Assembly (NCBI GenBank): GCA_946539475.1
Contig: CAMNHM010000134.1
Location: 1-7,440 of the forward strand
Direction of reading: 5' to 3'
DNA length: 7,440 nucleotides
Origin: an uncultured Prevotellaceae bacterium
GTDB lineage: Bacteria > Bacteroidota > Bacteroidia > Bacteroidales > Bacteroidaceae
The notes beneath the pieces were generated by a model. That model saw nothing but the letters and a program-made list of their open reading frames with translations. It was not told the origin of the DNA and made no database searches. Position 1 is the stretch's first letter; every line of letters starts with the position of its first letter. The translations under genes and the position numbers were made by a program. Below are positions 1-6,174 of this stretch, piece by piece.

Positions 1-51
1 GGACGTGTTGATAAGTTCATGAGCCGCTACGGTAAGGCTGCGAAGAAGTAA
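1..51 (+). CDS. C-terminal end of an unidentified protein (5' end outside window)
   Basis: Frame 1 is open from the first base to a TAA at 49-51 and encodes GRVDKFMSRYGKAAKK. The tail is rich in lysine and arginine. Sixteen residues are too few to assign a family, and I do not recognise the protein. That this is a true gene end rather than a chance open frame is supported by the hairpin terminator that starts about 28 bases after the stop. Several small basic proteins would end like this, but naming one would be a guess. Confidence 0.55.
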   Translation, partial: GRVDKFMSRYGKAAKK

Positions 52-78
52 GATACTTACACCCACTTTACATGACTT

Positions 79-124
79 AAAGGTGCGTCCAAGGTAGTTG
101 CATATGCCTTGTGCGCACCTTTTC
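79..124 (+). terminator. Hairpin followed by a short T run; probable intrinsic terminator
   Basis: AAAGGTGCG at 79-87 is the exact reverse complement of CGCACCTTT at 114-122. A second short stem forms inside it (AAGG 91-94 with CCTT 107-110), separated by a 3x3 internal loop. The 3' arm runs into TTTT at 120-123. The position, directly after the partial gene ending at 51 and before the nuclease gene, fits rho-independent termination. Free energy was not calculated. Confidence 0.7.
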
Positions 125-146
125 TCCCTATCACTAACCATAGAAC

Positions 147-1052
147 ATGAAACTGCTAGAAGCCTGCAAACACGCCCCGCTGTTGCTGCTTGCCCTGCTT
201 GCCGCCTGCCACGACACTTCCGACGACGACTGGAACGAGCAGAAGCCCACCGAGGTGAATGTCAACCGCAACGACACGCAGCAGGAGCCGGCATTGTCAC
301 GACTGGAGTTCCCAAAGGTCAAAGGCGGCAGTTCCATCGTTCTGATCCACACTACCAACGACCGCTACGGCATCAACTACAGCGTAGAATGGGACTGTGA
401 CAAGAAGGCACAGCGATGGTCGGCCTACCAGATGGATCATAACACCTGCCGGCAGTCTACGTCGCGCTATCGCTCCGACGACAACCAATATCCCTACGAC
501 CCACTGTTGCTGCACAGCCAATATCTCAGTCAGGACTGTTTCTGGAACAGTGGCTTTGACCACGGACACATCTGCCCATCGGCCGACCGCCTCTACTCTG
601 CCGAAGCCAACTACCAGACCTTCTTCCTCACCAACATGCAACCACAGTATCGCAACTTCAACGGTGGTGAGAACAGTCCCTGGTATAGGTTGGAGAGCCA
701 AGTCCGCTCCTGGGCTAACGCCACTACGACAGAGACGCTCTACGTCGTAAAGGGTGGCACTATCGAGGACTCCCAGGTACTTCCCACCCGTGTAAAAGGC
801 GAAATGCTAGTACCGAAGTATTTCTTCGTCGCGCTTCTGCTGAAAAATGCCCAGGGATATAAGGCCGCTGGTTTCTGGATGGAGCATCAGAGTAACTTCC
901 TCACCGCACAGCCCTTGTCCACCTATGCCGTCAACATCCGGCAGCTCGAGGAGCTGACCGGCATCGACTTCTTCTGCAACCTCCCCGACGAGACTGAGAA
1001 CCGCGTCGAGACGCTCCCCATTGAGAATGTCAAAAGAGCCTGGGGACTGTGA
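147..1052 (+). CDS. DNA/RNA non-specific endonuclease (NUC1/Serratia nuclease family), predicted lipoprotein
   Basis: The 301-residue product should cleave DNA and RNA with a divalent metal. Residues 1-21 form a lipoprotein signal with lipobox LAAC, Cys21 being the lipidation site. An acidic SDDD stretch at 25-28 resembles Bacteroidetes surface-export signals. The nuclease core begins near residue 60. DHGH at 138-141 matches the family's DRGH motif, with His141 as the general base and Arg replaced by His139. By the spacing of the Serratia enzyme, Asn172 (TNMQPQ at 162-167, then FNGG) would be the metal ligand, with Asn163 and Glu183 as supporting residues. The family is known for secreted or mitochondrial nucleases; extracellular nutrient scavenging or biofilm DNA turnover is inference. 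The ATG at 147 is preferred because it begins the signal peptide. The TGA stop overlaps the start of a heptamer repeat array. Confidence 0.9.
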   Translation: MKLLEACKHAPLLLLALLAACHDTSDDDWNEQKPTEVNVNRNDTQQEPALSRLEFPKVKGGSSIVLIHTTNDRYGINYSVEWDCDKKAQRWSAYQMDHNTCRQSTSRYRSDDNQYPYDPLLLHSQYLSQDCFWNSGFDHGHICPSADRLYSAEANYQTFFLTNMQPQYRNFNGGENSPWYRLESQVRSWANATTTETLYVVKGGTIEDSQVLPTRVKGEMLVPKYFFVALLLKNAQGYKAAGFWMEHQSNFLTAQPLSTYAVNIRQLEELTGIDFFCNLPDETENRVETLPIENVKRAWGL

Positions 1053-1106
1053 GAGTTGAGAGATGAGAGTTGAGAGATGAGAGATGAGAGATGAGAGTTG
1101 AGAGAT
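1051..1106. repeat. Eight tandem copies of the heptamer GAGAGWT
   Basis: Eight consecutive 7-bp units run without interruption. Only the sixth base varies, in the order T, A, T, A, A, A, T, A. The first unit overlaps the TGA stop of the nuclease gene (1050-1052), and the last ends 33 bases before the peroxidase ATG. Each junction contains TGA, and since 7 is not a multiple of 3 the array closes all three forward frames within 21 bases, while the reverse strand has no stop codon. Slippage during replication could change the copy number. Confidence 0.95.
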
Positions 1107-1139
1107 AAGAAAAGATTATTTAACCCTATAACAAACAAC

Positions 1140-1691
1140 ATGAGAACAGTTTATGATTTCACTGTCAAGGACAGAAAAGGAAAAGACGTGTCGCTGAAGG
1201 AGTATGCCAACGAGGTGCTGCTCATCGTGAACACTGCTACTAAGTGTGGCTTCACGCCGCAATACGACGAGCTAGAGAAGCTCTACGAGAAATATCGCGC
1301 ACAGCACTTTGTCATTCTCGACTTCCCCTGCAACCAGTTCGGACAGCAGGCACCTGGCACCGACGAGTCCATCCACGAGTTCTGCAAGCTGAACTTCGGA
1401 ACGGAGTTCCCCCGCTTCAAGAAGGTAAAGGTGAACGGACCCGATGCCGACCCTCTCTTCAAGTTCCTCCAGGAGCAGAAGGGCTTTGCTGGATGGGACA
1501 TGGATCATCCCATTGCCCACATCCTCGACGACATGCTCTCGAAGGAAGACCCGCAGTACAAGGAGAAGCCCGACATCAAGTGGAACTTCACCAAGTTCCT
1601 CGTCGACAAGAAAGGCATGGTCGTCGCCCGCTTTGAGCCAACGACCAAGACTGAGGAGATCGAGCAGAAGATCGAGGAGCTTCTGAAATAA
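1140..1691 (+). CDS. gpx: Glutathione peroxidase family protein, probably thioredoxin-dependent
   Basis: The enzyme reduces hydrogen peroxide or organic hydroperoxides in the cytoplasm. The 183 residues show the full family pattern on a thioredoxin fold: NTATKCGFTPQY with peroxidatic Cys36 (cysteine, not selenocysteine), FPCNQFGQQ at 62-70 giving Gln70, and KWNFTKF at 147-153 giving Trp148 and Asn149. Cys82 in FCKLNF occupies the place of the resolving cysteine in thioredoxin-dependent members, so despite the name glutathione is unlikely to be the reductant. The stretch 116-146 before WNF is longer than in classical enzymes. An upstream in-frame TTG at 1098 lies inside the heptamer repeat, so the ATG at 1140, which gives the normal family N-terminus, was chosen. 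trxB follows after 12 bases, supporting the thioredoxin link. No signal peptide is visible. Confidence 0.92.
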   Translation: MRTVYDFTVKDRKGKDVSLKEYANEVLLIVNTATKCGFTPQYDELEKLYEKYRAQHFVILDFPCNQFGQQAPGTDESIHEFCKLNFGTEFPRFKKVKVNGPDADPLFKFLQEQKGFAGWDMDHPIAHILDDMLSKEDPQYKEKPDIKWNFTKFLVDKKGMVVARFEPTTKTEEIEQKIEELLK

Positions 1692-1703
1692 GGAGAACAA
1701 GGC

Positions 1704-2633
1704 ATGGAGCACACAAAATGTCTCATCATAGGCAGCGGACCGGCAGGCTATACGGCAGCCATCTATGCCAGCCGCGCCAACCTCAGCCCAGTCGAATACT
1801 GCGGACTACAGCCCGGCGGACAGCTCACCCAGACCACTGAGGTGGAAAACTTCCCTGGTTATCCCAACGGTGTCGACGGCAATCAGATGATGCTCGACCT
1901 GCGCCAGCAGGCAGAGCGCTTCGGTGCCGATATCCGCGACGGCGAGATTGTAGAGGTCGACTTCTCCGCCCGCCCCTATCGCGTAAAAGACGATATGGGC
2001 CGTGAGCTGGAGGCCGACACCGTGATCATCGCCACTGGAGCATCGGCCAAGTATCTAGGACTCCCCGACGAGACGAAGTACAACGGTATGGGCGTGTCGG
2101 CATGTGCCACCTGCGACGGTTTCTTCTATCGCAAGAAGACCGTGGCCATTGTTGGCGGTGGCGATACCGCATGTGAGGATGCCCTCTACCTGAGCGGCCT
2201 CTGCCGTAAGGTCTATCTCATCGTCCGCAAGCCCTTCCTGCGTGCCTCGAAGGTGATGCAGCAGCGTGTTCAGGAGCGTGAGAACATCGAGATACTCTTC
2301 GAGCACAACACCGTGGGACTCTTCGGAGAGAACGGTGTCGAGGGGGCTCATCTGGTGAAGCGTCGCGGAGAGCCCGACGAGGAGATGGTCGACATCGCCA
2401 TCGACGGCTTCTTCCTGGCCATCGGCCACAAGCCCAACACCGACCTCTTCCGCCCCTGGCTGGATGTCGACGAGGTAGGCTATCTGAAAAAGATCGACGG
2501 CACACCGCGCACCAAGCTACCCGGCATCTTCGTTGCTGGCGACTGCGCAGACCCCACCTATCGCCAGGCCATCACCGCAGCTGGCACCGGCTGCCAGGCT
2601 GCCATCGAGGCCGAGCGTTTCCTCATGCAATAG
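1704..2633 (+). CDS. trxB: Thioredoxin-disulfide reductase
   Basis: This cytoplasmic flavoenzyme transfers electrons from NADPH through FAD to thioredoxin. The 309 residues match the usual low-molecular-weight bacterial TrxB. An FAD-binding GSGPAG motif lies at 10-15, and GLQPGGQL around 34-41 is typical of the family. The redox-active CATC is at 134-137, followed by Asp138. A second dinucleotide motif, GGGDTA, is at 151-156. Arg175, Lys176 and Arg180 match the basic residues that hold the NADPH 2'-phosphate in the E. coli enzyme. The C-terminal FAD motif GIFVAGDC is at 274-281, followed by RQAITAAGTG. An AAGGAG ribosome-binding site overlaps the stop of the peroxidase gene, so the two genes are probably co-transcribed. 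The gene ends 16 bases before a strong hairpin. The nuclease gene upstream need not belong to the same transcript. Confidence 0.97.
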   Translation: MEHTKCLIIGSGPAGYTAAIYASRANLSPVEYCGLQPGGQLTQTTEVENFPGYPNGVDGNQMMLDLRQQAERFGADIRDGEIVEVDFSARPYRVKDDMGRELEADTVIIATGASAKYLGLPDETKYNGMGVSACATCDGFFYRKKTVAIVGGGDTACEDALYLSGLCRKVYLIVRKPFLRASKVMQQRVQERENIEILFEHNTVGLFGENGVEGAHLVKRRGEPDEEMVDIAIDGFFLAIGHKPNTDLFRPWLDVDEVGYLKKIDGTPRTKLPGIFVAGDCADPTYRQAITAAGTGCQAAIEAERFLMQ

Positions 2634-2649
2634 CCTGACGTATAGCCAT

Positions 2650-2706
2650 AAAAACAATAGGTTTACGACCGCCCATATCGACCGGGCTCGTAAACCTATT
2701 GTTTTT
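2650..2706. terminator. 19-bp perfect inverted repeat between convergent genes; probable bidirectional terminator
   Basis: The left arm AAAAACAATAGGTTTACGA (2650-2668) and right arm 2688-2706 are exact reverse complements across a 19-base loop. Inside the loop, GCCC (2671-2674) can pair with GGGC (2684-2687), extending the stem after a CC bulge. An A run at the left end and a T run at the right end give a U-rich 3' end whichever strand is transcribed. It lies between trxB (+) and the kinase gene (-), exactly where a shared terminator would be expected. The right arm is also the first unit of the 22-bp array. Confidence 0.8.
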
Positions 2707-2797
2707 GTGTCGTAACTATACTACTTTCGAGTCGTAACTATATTGTTTTCTAATCGTAATTATAGTACTTACGAGTCGTAACTATACTACTTTCTTA
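2688..2797. repeat. Five direct repeats with an exact 22-bp period (TCGTAA units), preceded by an inverted copy
   Basis: Units begin at 2688, 2710, 2732, 2754 and 2776, each 22 bases long. All begin with TCGTAA, and the typical unit reads TCGTAACTATACTACTTTC followed by GAG. Units 2 and 5 share their first 19 bases; units 1, 3 and 4 are more diverged, and units 1 and 3 both carry TATTGTTTT. An inverted copy of unit 1 lies at 2650-2668. The unit 4/5 junction is a perfect dyad, TTACGA-G-TCGTAA (2769-2781). The block is AT-rich beside GC-richer genes. Function unknown; it could be a dispersed intergenic repeat family or a row of protein-binding sites. Confidence 0.9.
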
Positions 2798-2808
2798 CCT
2801 TGACGATA

Positions 2809-3885
2809 TCACAGCGAGCGAATCAGCTTCTGCATGTCAGCCATTCGTTCCTCGACACACTGGAAATAGCGGAGCTGGTTGCGGGTGCGTACGAGGTTAT
2901 GGTCGGCATAGAGCGTCTTGTAGTAGGTGTCGCCATTGAGGTAGTCGGCAAGGAACCTCACTGCCTGCATCATGGGGAAGAGGGCCACGGCAAAAGGCAG
3001 GTTGTCGCGCTCGACGTGCGTGAGGAAGGTGGCCGACTCAAGATATCCACGAGTGAAAGCCTCGAAGATGTCCCATCTGAAACTGACCTTCTCCAGCTCG
3101 GGGGAGTCTTCGGCAACGCTGTTGGCAGCAGTACGCAGGAAGTCGCCATAGTCGGAGAAGACATAGGCGGGCATGACGGTGTCGAGGTCGATGACACAGA
3201 GCACGTGCCCCTGCTGGTCGAAGAGCATGTTGTTCACCTTCGTATCGCAATGGCAGATGCGCTTCGGCAGCAGTCCCTCGCGGTGCAGCTGCTCGGCAAG
3301 GCACATGTCGTCGGCATATCGCCAGATCAGCTCCAGCTCCTCAGCAACGCTACTGAGACGTCCTGCTGCATCACGGCTGACGGCATCGCGCAACTGACGG
3401 ATGCGCAACTCCATGTTATGGAAGTCAGGAATGGTCTCGCCAAGTTCCTCAGGCAGGTCGGTCAGCTGTTGCTCAAAGCGTCCGAAGGCACGTCCTGCAT
3501 CGTAGGAGGATGCAGGCGTGACCTCGTTGACTGTCACCGTATCAGCGATGAAGACCGATACGCGCCAATAGTTGCTACCGTCGTGATAGTAGGTCTTACC
3601 AGAGGGGGTCTCGACAAAGCGCAGCACGCGCCGGTCGATGTCGTCGGCAGCCACTGCCTCAAGCTTCTGTCGCAGGTGGCGGGTGACAGCCTCTATATTA
3701 TGCTGCAGCAGATCGACATCGGTGAAGATGGCATGATTGATCCTCTGCAGCACGTAGTCGGGCTGGTCGTGCTCAGCGGTCGTCACCCGGAAGGTGTCGT
3801 TGATGAGTCCGTTACCCAGCGGCTCAATGGTGTCGACGGTACCTTTCAGGACGAAATGGCTGAGAATATCTTTCGGCTGTTCCAT
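2809..3885 (-). CDS. APH-fold sugar kinase, N-acetylhexosamine 1-kinase (NahK/MdsC)-like
   Basis: The product (358 residues from the chosen start) belongs to the aminoglycoside phosphotransferase/choline kinase fold. The N-lobe has a nucleotide-loop-like LGNGLINDTF (23-32). The catalytic loop HCDTKVNN (212-219) supplies catalytic Asp214 and metal-binding Asn219, and VIDLDTVMP (231-239) supplies the second metal-binding aspartate. HxDTKxNN plus IDLDTVMPG is the pattern I associate with NahK of bifidobacteria, which makes GlcNAc/GalNAc 1-phosphate, and with MdsC of Prevotella; here the final glycine is Ala240. Substrate GalNAc is inferred mainly from the adjacent GH109 gene. The chosen ATG (3885) lies one base after the stop of the GH109 gene (TAACATG), suggesting translational coupling. 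An in-frame ATG at 3900, overlapping that gene, would add five residues. No signal peptide, so cytoplasmic. Confidence 0.85.
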   Translation of the reverse strand: MEQPKDILSHFVLKGTVDTIEPLGNGLINDTFRVTTAEHDQPDYVLQRINHAIFTDVDLLQHNIEAVTRHLRQKLEAVAADDIDRRVLRFVETPSGKTYYHDGSNYWRVSVFIADTVTVNEVTPASSYDAGRAFGRFEQQLTDLPEELGETIPDFHNMELRIRQLRDAVSRDAAGRLSSVAEELELIWRYADDMCLAEQLHREGLLPKRICHCDTKVNNMLFDQQGHVLCVIDLDTVMPAYVFSDYGDFLRTAANSVAEDSPELEKVSFRWDIFEAFTRGYLESATFLTHVERDNLPFAVALFPMMQAVRFLADYLNGDTYYKTLYADHNLVRTRNQLRYFQCVEERMADMQKLIRSL

Positions 3886-3886
3886 G

Positions 3887-5275
3887 TTACTTGAAAGCAT
3901 AGTGGAACCCTTTTACGCGATCCCATGCTCCACGGGTGAAGTCGGGAATGGCTACCGGTGCAGAGTTGTTCTCCAGCGAGAGGCGTGTCAGCGGGCCCAG
4001 ACAGCACCACTCTGCCAGATCGTAGACGTCCATGTCGAGGGGCAGTCCGTTGCGCAGGCAGTAGATGAGGCGATAGTCCATGATGAAGTCCATACCGCCG
4101 TGGCCACCCACTTTCTTAGCCTGTTCCTCGAGATCTTTCACGAAGTCGGGCAGGTACTTGTGGAGCATGGCCTGGCAGAGCTCGTCGGGCATGGCCGAGT
4201 GGGCACTGAGGTTCTGATAGTCGGGACTCTCGCTGCCGGCAAGCTGCTCCTGACGGAACAGCAGCTCGTTGACGGGATACTTGCTGGCATAGCCGTCGCT
4301 GCCGACGACCTTGAACATACGGCTGTAGGGACGTGGCGTGAGTACGTTGTGCTGGATCAGCATCGACTTGCCGTTGACGGTGCGGATGAGTGTCGATGTC
4401 TGGTCGCCGTTCTGGAAGTCAGGACAGTCCTCGCCCGTCAGTCTCTTCACCACCTTCGGACCGTTGTACGGCTTCGTGTCAACAGCCACAAGATACTCCA
4501 TGCGGTCGCCGCGATGGATGTTCAGCACCTGGCAGTCGGGGCCGATGCCGTGCGTGGGATAGACGTCGCCGCGATGCTTGGCGTTGTAGTCCAGGCGCCA
4601 GTTGTTCCAATATTCGCTCCAGAAGTCGTCGAGGTTGTGCAGATAGGAGCCTTCCACGTGCAGCACTTCGCCGAAGAGTCCCTGCTGGGCCATGTTCAGT
4701 GCTGCCAGCTCGAAGAAGTCGTAGACGCAGTTCTCGAGCATCATGCAATGCTTACGGGTGCGCTCCGCGGTATTGATGAGCGACCATATCTCGTCCATGT
4801 CCATAGCTGCCGGCACCTCAATGGCGACGTGCTTGCCATGCTCCATGGCATAGAGGGCAATGGGCACATGGTGAACCCAGTCGGTAGCGATATAGATAAG
4901 GTCGATGTCGTCGCGGTCGCACATCTCCTTATAGGCCTCGGTAGAACCGCTATAGCCAGTGGCACGCTGACGGCCGAATTTCTCCAACAGCTGCTGGCAA
5001 GCCTCAACACGGTCGGCTTCGACGTCGCAGAGGCCCTTCACGTCGGTTCCCTCTATCTGTGCAAAGCGCTCCACGGCACCAGGGCCGCGCATGCCCAGTC
5101 CGACAAATCCCACGCGTACCACGTCGATGGGCTCCACGGCTAGCTCTAGCACATCCTCCTGTCCGGCTGGGCGGACGGGAACATCAGTCTGCAGCATAGT
5201 CAGCTGCTGCGTCTTCGTGCCTGTGCAAGCTGCCAAGAGCACACAGACGACGCTAAACAGTAATAGTTTCTTCAT
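3887..5275 (-). CDS. GH109-family (Gfo/Idh/MocA fold) alpha-N-acetylgalactosaminidase-like lipoprotein
   Basis: GH109 enzymes remove terminal alpha-linked GalNAc, for example from blood group A or mucin-type glycans, by a mechanism using tightly bound NAD. The 462 residues begin with a lipoprotein signal, lipobox LAAC ending at Cys17, with no twin arginine. The NAD-binding Rossmann motif GLGMRGPG is at 59-66 and the EVPAAM stretch at 153-158. DVYPTHGIGP (237-246) holds Tyr239 and His242, with the same three-residue spacing as the Tyr225/His228 pair I recall in the Elizabethkingia enzyme. The C-terminal segment (391-450, with GGMDF, DMDVYDLAEW and PDFTRGAW) is characteristic of this family rather than of general oxidoreductases. 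After Cys17 there is no acidic run, so periplasmic anchoring is more likely than surface display. It lies 28 bases after nadC and directly before the kinase. Exact substrate is unproven. Confidence 0.88.
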   Translation of the reverse strand: MKKLLLFSVVCVLLAACTGTKTQQLTMLQTDVPVRPAGQEDVLELAVEPIDVVRVGFVGLGMRGPGAVERFAQIEGTDVKGLCDVEADRVEACQQLLEKFGRQRATGYSGSTEAYKEMCDRDDIDLIYIATDWVHHVPIALYAMEHGKHVAIEVPAAMDMDEIWSLINTAERTRKHCMMLENCVYDFFELAALNMAQQGLFGEVLHVEGSYLHNLDDFWSEYWNNWRLDYNAKHRGDVYPTHGIGPDCQVLNIHRGDRMEYLVAVDTKPYNGPKVVKRLTGEDCPDFQNGDQTSTLIRTVNGKSMLIQHNVLTPRPYSRMFKVVGSDGYASKYPVNELLFRQEQLAGSESPDYQNLSAHSAMPDELCQAMLHKYLPDFVKDLEEQAKKVGGHGGMDFIMDYRLIYCLRNGLPLDMDVYDLAEWCCLGPLTRLSLENNSAPVAIPDFTRGAWDRVKGFHYAFK

Positions 5276-5303
5276 AGTTTTTAGGGTTTAAAAGTTATTC
5301 GTA

Positions 5304-6152
5304 TTAACAGGCCTTAAAGCTCATGTCGAGACCTTTGACGCTGTGGGTGAGTGCTCCTACCGAGACGAAGTCAACTCCCTGCTCGGCATAGTCGCGGATG
5401 GTATCATAGGTGATTCCCCCACTCGACTCGGTCTCGAAGCGATGGTCGATAAGGTCGACGGCCTTCTTCGTATCGGCAACAGAGAAGTTGTCGAGCATGA
5501 TACGGTCGACGCCGCCATGGTCAAGGACTTGCTGAAGCTCGTCGAAGTTTCTGACTTCAATTTCAATCTTTAGGTTCATTCCCCTTTCCTCCAGATACTT
5601 ATGGCAGCGGTCGATGGCATTGACGATACCCCCTGCAAAGTCGACATGGTTATCCTTGAGCAGGATCATGTCGAAGAGGCCGATACGGTGGTTGCATCCG
5701 CCGCCGATCTTCACGGCCTGCTTCTCGAGCATGCGCATGCCGGGAGTGGTCTTACGGGTATCAAGGACGCGCGTGCCAGTGCCCTTTAGACGCTCGACAT
5801 AGCGGGCGGTCATCGTAGCAATGCCACTCATGCGCTGCATGATGTTGAGCATCAGGCGCTCGGTCTGCAGCAGCGAGCGTACGCGGCCACTGACGATCAT
5901 TGCCACGTCGCCCTTCTTGACAGCCGAGCCGTCGGGCATGAGCACCTCGACCTTCATCTCCGGGTCGAAACGGCGGAACACCTCCTTGGCCACTTCGATG
6001 CCAGCGAGGATGCCGTCTTCCTTGATCAGCAGACGTGAGCGCCCCATTGCATCCTCAGGGATACAGCAGAGCGTGGTATGGTCGCCATCGCCGATGTCCT
6101 CGGCAAACGACAGGTCGATGAGTCGGTCGACCAATTCTTCTGTGCTTAGCAT
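5304..6152 (-). CDS. nadC: Nicotinate-nucleotide pyrophosphorylase (carboxylating), quinolinate phosphoribosyltransferase
   Basis: NadC converts quinolinate and PRPP to nicotinate mononucleotide, CO2 and pyrophosphate, the entry to NAD in de novo synthesis; it is cytoplasmic. The 282 residues match the family's usual length. Visible motifs are EDIGDGDHTT near the N-terminus (18-27), TRKTTPGMR (132-140), GGGCNHRIGLFDMILLKDNH (150-169) with His155, Arg156 and Lys166, acidic EIEV (197-200), DRIMLDNF (216-223), ESSGGI (242-247) and the C-terminal DFVSVGALTHS (261-271). These line the substrate- and phosphoribosyl-binding pocket of the barrel in known structures. No nadA or nadB is seen within the window. 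The gene begins 22 bases after the beta-barrel gene and precedes the GH109 gene by 28 bases, so it is probably carried on their transcript. Confidence 0.97.
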   Translation of the reverse strand: MLSTEELVDRLIDLSFAEDIGDGDHTTLCCIPEDAMGRSRLLIKEDGILAGIEVAKEVFRRFDPEMKVEVLMPDGSAVKKGDVAMIVSGRVRSLLQTERLMLNIMQRMSGIATMTARYVERLKGTGTRVLDTRKTTPGMRMLEKQAVKIGGGCNHRIGLFDMILLKDNHVDFAGGIVNAIDRCHKYLEERGMNLKIEIEVRNFDELQQVLDHGGVDRIMLDNFSVADTKKAVDLIDHRFETESSGGITYDTIRDYAEQGVDFVSVGALTHSVKGLDMSFKAC

Positions 6153-6174
6153 AGGCTTCTTCGGGTTTTAGTGA

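Noticed and set aside
52..146. Search for a Bacteroidetes promoter (TTTG / TAnnTTTG) before the nuclease gene
   Set aside because: No pair of elements with acceptable sequence and spacing could be seen; the region is accounted for by the terminator hairpin.
1098..1139. TTG start that would add 14 residues to the peroxidase
   Set aside because: It lies inside the repeat, and the added residues do not match the family N-terminus, which begins properly at the ATG at 1140.
923..1141. Minus-strand open frame through the heptamer repeat, giving a Ser/Leu repeat peptide
   Set aside because: It is open only because the reverse complement of GAGAGWT has no stop codon; the rest is antisense to the nuclease gene.
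2650..2797. CRISPR array or integron-like attachment sites as an explanation of the 22-bp repeats
   Set aside because: Units are contiguous with no unique spacers between them, and no cas, integrase or cassette genes are nearby.
2800..3894. Long plus-strand open frame (364 codons) opposite the kinase gene
   Set aside because: The minus-strand frame has clear kinase motifs; the plus-strand translation has no recognisable domain. It is a shadow produced by codon bias in the real gene.
3794..5143. Long plus-strand open frame (449 codons) opposite the GH109 gene
   Set aside because: It spans the boundary of two real minus-strand genes and has a low-complexity, valine/histidine-rich translation with no family motif, so it is an antisense shadow.
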